From Trissonchulus latispiculum (Eukaryota > Nematoda > Enoplea > Enoplida > Ironidae), in NCBI GenBank assembly GCA_030248195.1, contig JASAND010021057.1, positions 23,614-87,613 of the forward strand: a stretch of 64,000 nt of DNA, written 5' to 3'. Below the pieces are notes generated by a model, which saw only the letters and a list, made by a program, of their open reading frames with translations, made no database searches and was not told the origin of the DNA. The translations under genes were made by a program, and so were the position numbers. Below are positions 34,848 to 47,300 of this stretch, piece by piece. The first letter of the stretch is position 1, and each line of letters opens with the position of its first letter.

Positions 34848-36001
34848 TAGTAGATTCGCCCAATCTGCGTCATACCCCAAAGTGCGTCACTCAGACGTTT
34901 AAAGTTATCTGGTGCGCTACAAAATGAAAGATATCCTAAAGTTTTTACATTTCTGAGCAGGTCTATTCAAGCTCTATGCAATGGTGTAAAAATTATTTGC
35001 TAAAAAGTTTTTAACCGTGCACAATTCTACAAAGTTCACTATACTTTGAATAAAACACCCGTTGTCCGCCAAATTTTAAGCAATGTCCCGAGTTCAGTTT
35101 TATGCACCTAACAATCTTAATACTTAACAACATTTAATGTGTCAGCTATCAATTGTTCGTTATAATCTGCTGATTCCAAAAATATAAACAATTCCGGATT
35201 TCACCGTACTGGAACTGAGAAATTTCGATTTTACTGGAACCACTGATCAGTGCCTAAAGTACGTCGCTCTAAATTAACTTATTGCGCAAATATCCCTAAT
35301 GTGCGTTCGTATCTTTTACATGTAAATTTGCTTCAAATAAATGCAAATACTGGCTTTATAACTTAACCTAAGACAAAACTAAGTGCAAAAACACAATTCT
35401 AGGAATAATTCGGAACAATCTGATACCAAATTTTCTGTTTTTATTGCATTTTATTTTTTTAGTAAAAGTCGTTGTTTCCTGCTTTAAATCATAAAATTAC
35501 ATTTTAGTAATTGTTATAGTTTAATTTGCAACCCAAATTCGCTTTAAACAACAAAGTACTGGCATTTTAACAAATGTTTCGAAGATCACAGATTTTATTG
35601 ATTTTGATATATATTGTTTATATACAAGCCAACTACCATATAAAAAAATTTTCGTAGCATAAAATTGTCGGAAACAGGTGTTATTGCATCTCAAAGTTTG
35701 GTTTTCTAATGCAAATCATAGCAACTTTGAAATGACGCACTTTAGGACGCGTCCGACGCACTTTAGGGAATGAACTTCTCACAGCGAAAAACTGCATTTT
35801 ATAGCATAAAAATGGCTATAACTTACAATTGACTTTAACTAATACCGTCAAATTTTACAGAAATGTAGAAGCAGAGGTACTTGAGTGAGACGACTGTAAA
35901 GTTTTATGTTATGAAATTTCGCCATTCAAAAGTTACAGATTTTCAAAGTGACCACTCATTTTGCGTAGACAAAAGGTGACGCAGATTGGGCGCATCTACT
36001 A
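34848..36001. mobile_element. TA-flanked transposon with GACGCA-type repeats
   Basis: Ends TAGTAGATTCGCCCAATCTG and the complement of TAGTAGATGCGCCCAATCTG, flanked by TA (34846-34847, 36002-36003), as for Tc1/mariner-type insertions. Inside, the word CC(T/C)AAAGTGCGTC occurs on the + strand at 34875, 35253 and 35294 and on the - strand at 35734 and 35755, symmetrical sites as expected for transposase binding. No ORF. It starts only 170 bp after the Rx stop codon. Confidence 0.8.
35049..35054 (+). promoter_or_regulatory. First AATAAA after Rx, inside a transposon
   Basis: No AATAAA lies between the Rx stop (34678) and the transposon start (34848). The first two are at 35049-35054 and 35336-35341, both within the element. 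Rx transcripts may therefore be polyadenylated in transposon sequence; this is inference. Confidence 0.35.
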
Positions 36002-36003
36002 TA

Positions 36004-36888
36004 CTAAACCATTATACTCAGTTGCTTTGAAAATTAGAAATAGTTGTATTAGTCAGATTTTGCATGACCACGGGTGTTTATGGGAACGGATTGGGATTAC
36101 ATCTACCTAGTGTTTGAGGCCGGTCGGCTGGGATACAAATCACCAATCAGAAATTTACAAAATAGAGCAACTAGCTTAAAATGGACTCCAAATCTAGTTT
36201 TGCTAATTTTTTATGCTATGCTGTGCCATGTTTATAAGATAAAATAAATATCTTAGCAGTTATAATAACTGCACTGCAAACTGCTCTAGGCCAGTAGCCG
36301 GCCGGTGTCGTATACTATTTTGTCACCTATGCTAAAATGTCACCTCAGCTAATTTTTCGCAGAAAAGGCTCGTTACTTTTCAAATCTCGTTATTTTTAAT
36401 GGCATTGGATAGCTCTTGCAAAGACGATTGTTTTGATATAAAATAATGTGGTAATTAAGCTAATTATAGCTGCTAATTACCACTTAAAATTAACATATAT
36501 AGGAAATTTTCAAATTTTAGGTGAAACCTATCATGTTGTATATCATTCTAAAGCTCTTGACGAGGCGGAGTTAATGAGCTAACAATTAATGCGCCTGTCT
36601 TACTATTGTGTGAAAGTTTAAGACCAAATTGTTTCAGCAAGTTCTAATCATGTGCAGGTTGCTCCGGTGTCGTGTACGTGGGTTTAGGCACAGAACTGGA
36701 AGCGCCCGGAACGGTATTAGTTACCGGTCTAACGAGCGCACCGGGCCAGCGGGCTTCACGTGGGAGACTGGGGCTAGTATAGGTGGCTAGCGCTGACCCA
36801 GGCATTTTACCGGGACCTAGTAACGGACTCGGGATCCGGGCAGCACCGAGCGCGGGCTACTGAAACCGTACTCGGACATGGTAGCGAG
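36004..36888. other. Intergenic, with GC-rich patch
   Basis: 36004-36290 is AT-rich. 36290-36650 starts with a GTGTCGTATAC word echoed as GTGTCGTGTAC at about 36669. 36660-36888 is GC-rich and continues after the hAT-type element at 38652-38780, so it was split by that insertion. Nature of the GC-rich piece unknown. Confidence 0.4.
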
Positions 36889-38643
36889 TAGGCATGGGCA
36901 CGGGTAGTCGGGTACCCGACGGGTACCCGGGTACCCGAAAATTTTCGGGTACCCGGGTCCTGCTTCGGGTACCCGATATCCAGTTAAAACCGGAAAAAAC
37001 CGGATAAAACTGGGACTTTCCAGTTTACCCCCCTCCTCCCACAACACTCAAAAATTTTAAAACTTGACGAATCGAGCTAAAATTTGGTAGGGGTATGTAT
37101 TCAACCATCCAGAGCTCACATATTGCAAAGTTTTTCATTAAGCGAAATTCTATATTTTCTCCATTTTAAACGGAGACAAAGGGAACCGTAAAAGTTTTGA
37201 CCCCTATTTTGCTGAACAGTTGCATATAGAAATTTTTGGGGACCAGAACAATAATCTGAAATCAGTTTTTCGATTCGGTTTTCCGTTAGCTCCGTATAAG
37301 TTCACTTTTGAAGCTTACAAAGATTAGCTCATACATATGCAGAACAAACAAAGCTCAGAATAAAAAACTTATTTTAAATTTGTGTTCTGTGTCCCCGATA
37401 ACTCCGATAATTTTTGAGTGGTGGAGGGGTAAATCGTAAAGATCCACGGATTGTTGCAGAACAAGTTTAAGCTGAAGTTTACTGTGAGTTGTGACAATAT
37501 TGAATATTGCTTGACCAATTTCCCACAGCAGATATCATGACTTCAGAACGTTACCTAATTGTAATGAGCATAAAAATGGGTCTGAACTTTCATAAATCAG
37601 TCCAGTCATTGAAAGTGATGATTTTAGTCAAATTTTTTGAGGAACCATAACCGATTGCAAGTCGGAACTACGGGTACTTGCTTGCTTCTTTGACATATTG
37701 GCTGCTTAAATAGTTTGGAAAGACAAAATCTATCGAGCACGAGCAAATAATGCATTCGATACATTGACCAGGTATGAGCCCTTCTATGGGACTGAGAAAA
37801 CTCGATATTCGGATCTCGCAACTTTCCTTTCTTTACGGCCTTTCCGCGAAAGTAAGCTGAACTAAAAAAAGTTAATTTGAACTCGGCCTTTAACTCTACT
37901 CTACTCTTTTCTAGTCTAGACTAATGCACCTTTCAAACAGATCGTCCATTTTCATAAAATCTTAATGATACAATATTCTGCCAGTTTTTGATTAGTGGTT
38001 TTGTAACATAATTGCACTACTACTTTTGATAAATTTAACATTCTTGAAAACAGAAATTCTAAAAATATTTTTTAAAATCGTGGTGAACACATATTTCTTG
38101 ATTCTAAGCAAGTTTGGGAATTGCATCCTCAAGGTAACTTGTTTAGGTAAAGTTTATATTAAAATTTAACAATATTCCAATGGAATTTTTGTAAATCAGT
38201 CGTCAGTCTTCATTCCAAATTCAGCTGACCTCTTTTTCACCAGAAAATATTTTATTACTATACGTATATCAAACAGTAGCTTAAGCAAAAGCTAACTAAA
38301 GCGAAAACTGTACAGATTTTTACAATTCTATTGAATTGTGTAATAGTTTGAGTCCATTGTCACAGTGGGACTGCAAACATTTTTATTATGGTACCAAATA
38401 TATACCAACACTTTTCGGCATCAGTCATTCTGCAAGTTAAATTTATAAAAGAATTAAGCTGAAATGTGCCAAAAAATTGTTTTATTTTAATTGCAAACAA
38501 AAAATAAGCATTAAAATGGCAATTTTGTTTCCGGGTGCCCGACAACTGCTCGGGTACCCGGGTAGCGCTGCAATTACCCGACATAGGGCGTCGGGTAGTG
38601 CCGGGTACCCGGGTCCAATTTTTTGGACCCGTGCCCATGCCTA
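36889..38643. mobile_element. hAT-type element, 1755 bp, ends TAGGCATGGGCACGGG
   Basis: Perfect 8-bp target duplication GTAGCGAG (36881-36888, 38644-38651) and inverted ends TAGGCATGGGCACGGG. Subterminal DNA is stacked with GGGTACCCG words at both ends. Eight-bp duplications plus such ends are the signature of hAT elements. No transposase frame, so non-autonomous. It includes dispersed repeat copy 3 at 37050-37420. Confidence 0.9.
37050..37420 (+). repeat. Dispersed repeat, copy 3
   Basis: Similar in order and words to 31090-31450, and in part to 3570-3750. It lies wholly inside the hAT-type element 36889-38643. Confidence 0.6.
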
Positions 38644-38907
38644 GTAGCGAGCGCCGGACTTAGTATAGGGCCCTAGAGTCCGGCCGAACCAGGCCCGGCA
38701 CGGTCCAATTCTTATCGGAACAATCCTAAAACTGTGGCCCTACAGTCAATCAGCGACTACGCCAAGCTAGCTTGACACAAAAGTGCAAATCCTATTACGA
38801 CCGACATACAGTGTCCAGACATCTACTTATAAAACGTCCAGTCAATTTCCACTAACAAGCGCCAGCATATATATGGCCGGTTAACAACACTACTAGTCAG
38901 TCGGTAT

Positions 38908-39988
38908 CAGAGATGAAACCGGGTCACTATTTGCTGACCCGGTGACCCGGTCAACCCCTGACCCGGTGACCCGGTATTTATGAAAATTCAGGTTTAAGCT
39001 TAGAAAAATTAAAAATACTTATATTGGGGTGCGGTGAGTGTTTTTGCTCTTTTTGGACATTTTTGCTGTCTATAATAAATAGTTGGGCAAACTTTTTGAT
39101 TCTTTAAAGTAACTTAGTAAAATATATAACGCAAGTAAGCCGAAAAAGATCAAAACTGATTTGCACAATTTCGTACTCAATGTGATGTGAAGTCAACTAC
39201 ATAACTTTTCTGATCAGACGAATTCATCTTCATCAAAGTCATCACATCTAATTCTAATCATAGAGCTTAACATAACATAGCACTTTTGTGTTTAACATTA
39301 TATACTTTAGCAAAATATTTTATTTGGTTGAGGGTTTTACTCATCGGAGATTCTTTGGAAATATTCTTAGTTATACTAGGATTCAGACAATATATATTCT
39401 ATAAACTAATCAAACAAAACTTCATTAGTTCCCAAAGATAACCAGCCATAACGAGCCATAACAATTAGAAAAATGCAAAGCAAAACTCAGAATCTGTACA
39501 CCTTGTTTTGCTGAGATTTTACTTCTTATCGAGATATGAAACACACAATCTGAGCCCCTCCCTCCAAAAATGATAGCATCGGCGAAATATCGCTTACGGT
39601 AGATGGCGCATGGAAAATTTTTTATTTTAAAATAAAGATTTCGGTCTCTCAGGGACCATGCAATAATTTTCATGTTCTAGTTGAGATTCAACGCAATCAT
39701 TGTAGTTTCAAACCTAGATCTAAGCTTGGCAGGACATTACAAATATTATGAGGACTCTACAGCTACAAGCATTTAAAAAACTACATAATTAAGTTAAGAA
39801 TATTCCTATTGCTAGTTTTTGAATAATTATTGAAGTTTTCAGGTGGTAGAAACTGGTAAAAATTCTGAAACATAATGCTTTAACAGCATAAAAATTCCCC
39901 AATCAAAAATACCGGGTCAGAGCTCCTGACCTGGTGACCCGGTCCGTATAGTGACCTGAACTGACCCGGTGACCCGGTTTCATCTCTG
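38908..39988. mobile_element. hAT-type element, 1081 bp, ends CAGAGATGAAACCGGGTCA
   Basis: Perfect 8-bp target duplication GTCGGTAT (38900-38907, 39989-39996), inverted ends CAGAGATGAAACCGGGTCA, and TGACCCGGTGACCCGG words at both ends. No transposase frame. Distinct family from 36889-38643 by end sequence. Confidence 0.92.
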
Positions 39989-39996
39989 GTCGGTAT

Positions 39997-42290
39997 CACA
40001 CGCTCACGACAACACGGCAAATTTTGAAACCAACTAAACACGAAAGTACAGAAGCCCTACTTTAGCAGTCCCTACTTTTCTTCATAACTTGAACTACCAC
40101 GCGCATTTATTAGACAAATAAAACAACCAGCAACAACAATGTTACATCACACCAAATACACAATGTTATTCAACTGCCGAAGCAAAAAATTTAACGTTTG
40201 GATGAAGGGATAGTTACTTAGTTAGCTGGCTGGCCGTTCAGTCTGGATCAGTCTGTCTTACCCGTTCGAGCTTGCATCTGTTGCCTCTGAATTGTTCGAC
40301 TATTATATAAATCAAGTGGATGCTTTTTCCGGGTTAAAGAATTGCCCAGCCAGAAACGATCAGAGGTCTAAAATTTCGGCACGTCAACGCACTAATATAC
40401 ATAATGAATTTTCAGAGTTGAGCCCCACATGTCTAACAAATTTAGGAACTAGGTGAAACAAAATATTTCAGAAAGAAATACTAAGCACAGAAAATGAAAT
40501 TGAAACTGAATGCGGTCGAATAACACATCGTTACTGCCACCGAAACCCTAAGTGTTTGAATCACATATCAAACGTCGAAACCGTATCCAGTAATCTAAGA
40601 TCAGGCGGTCAAATCTATTTAACCAAGTCTACAGAAGCACAGCGCGTAAGTTAGTTCACAAACGAGATACCACCAAAATGCAACCAATCCACAAATAACA
40701 TTAAGTACAACGAACTTTTCAAGTAATCAACAAACCCTAACTTGTGTACAGGGAGCGCCAAGAATATGCTTGGCGTGTGGATAAGCATTTCGGATGAGCA
40801 TCGGAAGATCCATGATTCCGGCAAAAGAAAATGTTTACAACCCCTGGGTTAGAAAATTTAGCAAATGATCATCATCAAATGATCACAGATTAGGAGCCCT
40901 CCATAAACATTGTTTGCTTTTGATAGATTTTTCAAGTATGTTAAAAATATTGCAGTTTGCTCAATCAAAGCACAAAAATTATAAACTCGGACCAAGACAG
41001 AAAAGAGCAAATCAAGCAACTCAAAACATAGCACAGAATAAGTTATATAGGAGCTTTACACAGTTTCTGGGCATTACTTCCAAACACAAGTACTTCTAAG
41101 TTCACCCTCGAGGAGGCCTATCTGGCTTTCAGTTAAATTCTACTGTAAACAATACACTAGATTTTAAATCATGTTTTCAGCTTTTTAACTAACAAATACA
41201 AATTTTAAGAAAAGTACTTTACTATTACCATTACTATTGAAAGTAACAGTTATTTCATTCTCAATTACTGCAAAATAAATTTCCGATAAAAAGCTCGTAA
41301 ATAAAAGTCTCGTCGTACGAAAGTATATAAACATCTTTATGAGTTATTACATCTTACACAAACAATATAACAAAATCAAACATGGCGATGTGCAGCATAA
41401 TTTATAATCAGGAAAAATTATAAGTTGATTGAGGATAACTTTCTAGTTATCCTTCAATTTTTAACCGCTCACTAAAGCTTACATGTTTTCATCATAAATC
41501 CACAAGGTAAAACATTTCATAGTTTGAAAATTATACTGCGTAACATTACCATATCACACACGGGCGATTCTTTCGCATGCTTCATATCTGAAACAACAAA
41601 CAGTCAACATTGAGCAAAAACTCAAGAGTGACTTTGTTAGAAAAAGGTACAAAGTATGAAAAACCCAACAACGACAATGGTACTATATAGTAGGCGTGAG
41701 TTTTTAGAGAATGTGGCACATCCGCCAACGGGGAGACACTCTGGCAAGCAAAGCTGAGAAAAGGAGGCAATTTTTTGCAAAAGCAGACGTAGATTTGTAG
41801 AATTTAACTGACAGTATGTATATAGGGTACATTTCACGGAAAGAATGACCGTTAGCGAAATTTCGCGACAACACGGCTAATTTCAATATAAAATTGCCGC
41901 AATGTCCAAAAAACGATGGCGAAAACATTTTGCGAGAGTTATTTCGATTTGGTTTGGTTCGATTTGGTTAATGAGCATGTGTAAATTTAGTTGCGAAAAC
42001 TAGGCTCAAGTTTGTGGTCCACAAATGTAGCTAAATCTGCAAATTGCCGTGCTTTTGCGAAATTCACCAATTGTCAATCTCGCCAAAGGTCATTGTTTCC
42101 GTAAAATGTAACGTACTTTTGCTGGAAACTGTGCAGATGTTAAAGAATTAAAAGTTGATTCGTTGTCCAGAATATGCAATTTTGATATTAGGTTAGCGAT
42201 TATCCAATCAGATACATTTTAGTTCAAACCCATTTAAACATGGTTGACAACAACAGTAAGCGGTACACCCCTGACATTTGAACCTTAATG
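39997..42290. other. Intergenic, no gene seen
   Basis: AT-rich with no protein-like frame; includes a composition-neutral stretch at 40180-40420 whose origin is unclear. Confidence 0.5.
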
Positions 42291-42327
42291 TATCAAGCAT
42301 CTCACAATACAGATGAGGATTTTGGCT

Positions 42328-42425
42328 AGCGCTCGGCTCGACTCGGCTGAGCCGAGCCGACAGCAATATCTCTCGAGCTGAACCTAGCCGGAGAATTGAA
42401 ATTCTGGGCCGAGCCGACCCCAAAC
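42328..42425. repeat. GGCTCGG-rich palindromic patch
   Basis: Repeated CTCGGCT / AGCCGAG words form a palindrome at 42342-42356 (CTCGGCTGAGCCGAG). Looks like a deleted transposon terminus; no partner end found. Confidence 0.5.
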
Positions 42426-42989
42426 AGAATGACCAACAAATTCAGGGAAGACTGATTTTAATTTTCCATTTCACAGCTGTTTTAAATTTTATTTAGCTTC
42501 CTTGATACCTTCCAAGCGAATTTTTCTTAACATAGGTTGTCCCTAACGTCAATTTGTGTATGGTGTATGTTGTTATTATTAATAACAAAGACTTTTGAGG
42601 TATTTCATTCCTACGTGTCAGCTTAATAAAACACCAATGGTTTTATAAAGACTTTTACCCATGAAATCATTACTCTTTGTTTCTGGCCTTTATATCAGAT
42701 AGTAAAAAGATTGGAAATGCTTCTAGTTATATATTCGAGAAATATTACAATCTTTTAGCCATTTAAAATCAGTTATAACGAATCCATGCTTTTACATACT
42801 TTACGCCCTACTTTAAACTACTTTAAAATTTAAACCTTACATTAAACTTTAAATTTAAAATTTAAACTTTAAACCCTCTACTTTAAATGAAAGAGCAAAC
42901 TTTTAAATATTTTGTATTTCTAGTAATTGGCTTATGTCAACGCGGGCTAGCAGTCGGATCCAGGAAGGATACAAGCATTAATCATAAAG

Positions 42990-43235
42990 ATGTAATGAAA
43001 AACGCCTGCCTGCAGTCACTAAGGCAAAGCCTTAGTCCGAAACAGGAGAGAGCCAATGGGCGCTGTGAGCGCTCTTACGCAAAGGGAACTAGTCTCTGGA
43101 GCTCCTGCCTGGTTGTCCTGTGCTGCAACATTAGCCAGATAAGGTTTTATCAAAAGTCAAAACCTCTCTGACTGTACTTTGCACAGACAGAGGACTGTAG
43201 TAGCCCGCGGATCTCCGTATAGATAAAAACAGTGT
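42990..43235 (+). repeat. Retroposon family B, copy 1
   Basis: Shares the order GCCTTAGTCCGAA, GGAGAGAGCCAATGGGCGC, TGTGAGCGCTCT, GGAGCTCCTGCCTGGTTGTC, AAAACCTCTCTGACTGT and CGGATCTCCGTA with 54241-54540. No target duplication visible here. The core can fold (GGGCGCTGTGAGCGCTC). Not recognised as tRNA, 5S or snRNA-derived. Confidence 0.8.
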
Positions 43236-44164
43236 TTGTACGGTACAAACTGTAGCTATCGATTGCTACCCAATTTGACTATATACGTATATTTAGAAAA
43301 ATTCAAAAATTGACTTTTTCAAAAAATTGAAGATCAAAGGCACCGATACATCAGAGCATCTCAACATTTAAGCATTTCCTTCCGCCAAGTACTTTGGCAG
43401 ATAAGAATAAACAATATGCCCAAATTTGGTGGCTTTTGACTTGTTTGCCAGCAGTATAGAATGAGTCTGAAAATTGCGAAAAATTGCGTTTTTGAGCAAA
43501 AATTGTAGTTTTTGTGTACAAATTTTTGAATTCATTACAAGGAGCCTAGAGACAGGAGTGATACCAAAAGAATGATTAATATTCGCAGAGTGCAGCTATC
43601 TATACACCGTGTCTGTATCTTCTGTAAATCGTTCAGAATTAGAGAAAGAATACTGTAGGTCCTGTTTTTCTTGGTCAAAAATGACCGATTCTCCAAAATT
43701 CTGACTTTGAAAATTCACCAAAAATCTGTCATTCAATAGAATTGCACCAAAGTTACTCGCAGTATATACTCTACAATATGTCCATAACATGGGACGAAAG
43801 TTGTTGCGCTGTATCTTTCATACAGCGAAAAATTTTTTGGACACAATCTAACTCTTTCATTTTCCTATGTTTAACACATGTCGAGGTCACCTTTGAAGGG
43901 CTGTCTAGAACGATAGGCGCAATCAAAACACACTTGTCTTGTTTTGAGGACCCATGGAAACTACAAAATATGTGAAAATGAGTCAAATCGGAGATGGTCG
44001 AAAAATCGGCCAAAAAGCGACCCTTCCCTTAACTACCTTTTACCTTACTCTCCCGCTTAAAATGTCGGTATGTACAAATGTCTTAGCCTATCCCAAACTT
44101 TGCAGAAGCCGTCGGCCAATCACCAGTTTCAGGGGTCCCCCTCCACGGCCAGATAAGTAAAAAA
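43236..44164. other. Between Rx and eIF1A, no gene seen
   Basis: AT-rich DNA with AAAATTTT-type words in the style of non-autonomous transposon interiors, but no paired ends were found. The eIF1A 3' UTR should begin at 44164 and run leftwards; no clear AATAAA (TTTATT on the + strand) was found close by. Confidence 0.4.
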
Positions 44165-44334
44165 TTATTGAGTAAAGAAATTGGATCGCACCGCATTAAT
44201 AAGATCATCCTGTGTAATCTTTTTCTGATTGAGTCTCTGTCGGGCATACATCGTCTGCTCTTCCTCATCACTGTCGTCCTCTGACTGATCTGAATCCTCA
44301 CCAGAAATATCATCCTTATCATCTGATAGTTTAC
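44165..44334 (-). CDS. eIF1A: eIF1A predicted last exon: acidic-basic C-terminal extension
   Basis: 170 bases from acceptor TTGTTGTAG to TAA. Reads [26 protein letters not shown], then [16 protein letters not shown] and [12 protein letters not shown]. The acidic half suits an eIF1A tail; the basic/hydrophobic end does not resemble the DIDDI-type C-terminus known to contact eIF5B. Phase fits the upstream exon. The alternative is that this exon belongs to an unrelated gene, which the lack of any other partner exon nearby makes less likely. The ORF continuing 5' past the acceptor is intron. Confidence 0.65.
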
Positions 44335-47300
44335 CTACAACAAAAACAACAAAATCACACATCAAAGATTTAGCTATGTCTATCTTGCTGGCAGTGGTTC
44401 CACTGTCTAATAATTTGTGTGAGATAACTGCTTTTTCCCAATCTGCATAGGTTTCTGTCACCATTCTGCACCTTTGGCAGACTGTCAGTATCCCTTCGAA
44501 GGTAAAAACAAAATCATGTAGTAGGAAACAACCTCCAGACTCGCTGTTTGCTTTATACACAGATGGATTTATCCCACCATGTATAAATTTTATCCGGATT
44601 AATTATGTACTCGTTAATTTCAAAACCTCGACACTTCGTAGAGAGCTAGTTCATGTATCAGAACGATGATTAAAAGGTTGAATACGAAAATAACATGATT
44701 GCTCCAAAGTGTAACTTCCTGAAACCCACAATCAGACCAATTTTGCTCCTCCCCTGAGCTCTATTGTGCTGTCCAGGGAAATGTAGCAAAAACCGTTAAA
44801 AAGGGTATTCATGAGAAAATACGATAAAATCGTCGTTGAAAGTAGCTTTGAAATCCTTGTAGCCTTGACATTATTCAAGTTGACAATGTTTTGTAACGTT
44901 ACCGACGAAAATTAAATCCCGACTGTTTCCACAGTTGCCAGAACAGATGCTACATAATAAATCAGTAACAAGCACAAACAGCACAGATAATGTAATGCTT
45001 CTGGTGAAATACGGCGATTGACTTACCAGGTTTGTAGCTTTGTTTATAAAATTATTTAACGAAGTCGACTTTTAATCAATCAGGCATGATAAAAGAACCA
45101 TAGCCATTGGGATTATTATCACACGGCCAGGAAAAGCAGAAAAAGCTAAAATTTGCAAGCTAAAATTTCCCATGAATTCCTTGTCTTGCAGAATTCGAAC
45201 AAAAGTTCCTCCATATCTGGTGAGAGGTAAGCCCAGAGTTGTAAGCGGGCCGCGGGTACACGCAGATAGAATTAATTTCAACTTGTAGCAAAAATTATTA
45301 ACTGTTATTCCACCGACACTGAAATCGTAGTTTTTTGCATCGCCGACAAGAAATCAAATTGAATTTTTTGGATGAAGCTGAAACTGAAACTTGAACTCAG
45401 CTAAATAAAACTACAACTATAAAACTAAAACATTGCTGGAAGTAAATTTTATATGGACACTGAGTTTGACTCTTTCGGATTTTGGATGTCTAAATCACAA
45501 AGAGTTCTATAAAATGTCACACAACCAAAATTCTGACAACAGTAAGCAACATTAATCAGAGATAGTTTGCATCAGTTCACTCAATAATTCATTTTTGGTA
45601 GTGCTTAGCAGATTCGGTATCCAATGATGTACGGATGTCTCGAGAAAAGAATTAGTTCAGTATGAAAACAATTTGCACTGCTTCTAAAATTGGTTAAAAA
45701 TTCTAGAAAACCAAATTTTATTATTAAATTTTATTATATTCATTAAAAAGAGAAAATGCTAAGCTACATTTTGATATAAATATGGCTTTCCAACTCCAAG
45801 TAATGAATGAGCACTAATCGTTCAAATTTGACGTCTCTAAAAGGAATCACTAAATGACGCTAGCGTGAAGCCTTTCCAATAAATGTAGGGTAGAGCTGAG
45901 TAGAGTAGAAGTAGAGTTACAATTAACCCTTTTCATGAAAGCATGGAGTTAATTTTAACTCTGCCATTTTAACTCCTTTTAACCCTGCCGTTGTTAACCC
46001 TACAGGGTTAAAGAGAGTTGAATTACGCGGAGTTAAAATTTTAAAAAAGTTGAGTTAATTTTAACTCTACTCCACTCTACTCTACTCTACCCTTTCTTGA
46101 AAAGGCCCTCAGTCTACATATAGGCACGGCGTTCCTAGCATGGGGTTGCAGGTTGTAGCGCAGCAGCGGTTGTCGTTGACGAAGAGGCCGAATAGGACTG
46201 GATCTGCTTCATGGTCAAGAACGGGTTGATAAAATCGAGCTCCAGGAACCTCCCGAAGACGTACTTTTAGCAAATGCTCATCAAAAAACCAAAAGTACCA
46301 AAAAACTGTCCTCCTCGGCACTGGCGGATCCATGATTTCGCGACGGGGGGGCGGTGAAAATTTTCCAGCGGGGGGTCTGGGGGGGCGGAGCCCCCCAGAA
46401 GTTGAAGAAATTTTTTGTTTTTGCAATAAAATCGGTCTTCGAATCTTTAATTCTTTTTATACTGAAGAACTGAACAAATTTTTTAAAATTCTTGACACTT
46501 TTAGGCAAAAATGGTAATTTTCTCCGAAAAATCGGATGCATTTCAAGATTTTTCTTCACAAATACAATAAATATGCGGTTATTAAGTAGTAAATTCGCGC
46601 CGAAGGCGCGAAATTTTTTGGTTTTTTGCCTTTTTTCTCTTTCTCTCCTTAATTTTTCCTACCTTCGAATCGCGACGGGGGGGGCGGCCCCCCCCCCCCC
46701 CCCCCCCCCCCCACCCCCCCCCTGGATCCGCCCCTGCTCCTCGGGTTCCACCCTCGCATAGAAATCAAAACGACGGCCCCTGATCTGGTCTCTATGACGT
46801 ACCCAAATCCTACCATCGTTCAGTTTGACGGAAAATAAAAGCGATCCCTTAGTTTCAGCAATTTTTCCTGGCAAACAGTTTATCTCTCCCCATGATCTAA
46901 CCCAAACAGCTTCAGACGGCGCAAACTTCCCCGTTGTGGCTTTAGCGGATGGGGTTAAAGATAGCCTTGTGCGCAGCTGGCGTCCAAACATTCGGAAAGC
47001 ACCAGTGACAGAATGCGGAGTTGTTCTGTAGTACAGAAGAAAATCAGCGACCTTCTGTGGTAAGGACATTCTTTATTGAGCTGCGCACCGTAAAGTAAAA
47101 GTTTGAACAAACCGCTCCGCTTGCTCGTTTTCATCGTATGTGAGCAAATAGCACGCTGAAAACTTAGTTTTCTCTGAATCAAATGAGTTAAAACCCTGTA
47201 ATACATATTGCCTTCTCTAAACTTCTACTCATAACAGTGCTGTTGGTTATGGTTGCTAAGCATCCAGCTTAAATATATAACACTTATACCACTTTTAGCT

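Noticed and set aside
44335..44560. First 75 residues of the - strand ORF ending at 44165
   Set aside because: The ORF runs upstream through TTGTTTTTGTTGTAG, a strong 3' splice site, and only the part after it fits the eIF1A phase. The upstream part is intron.
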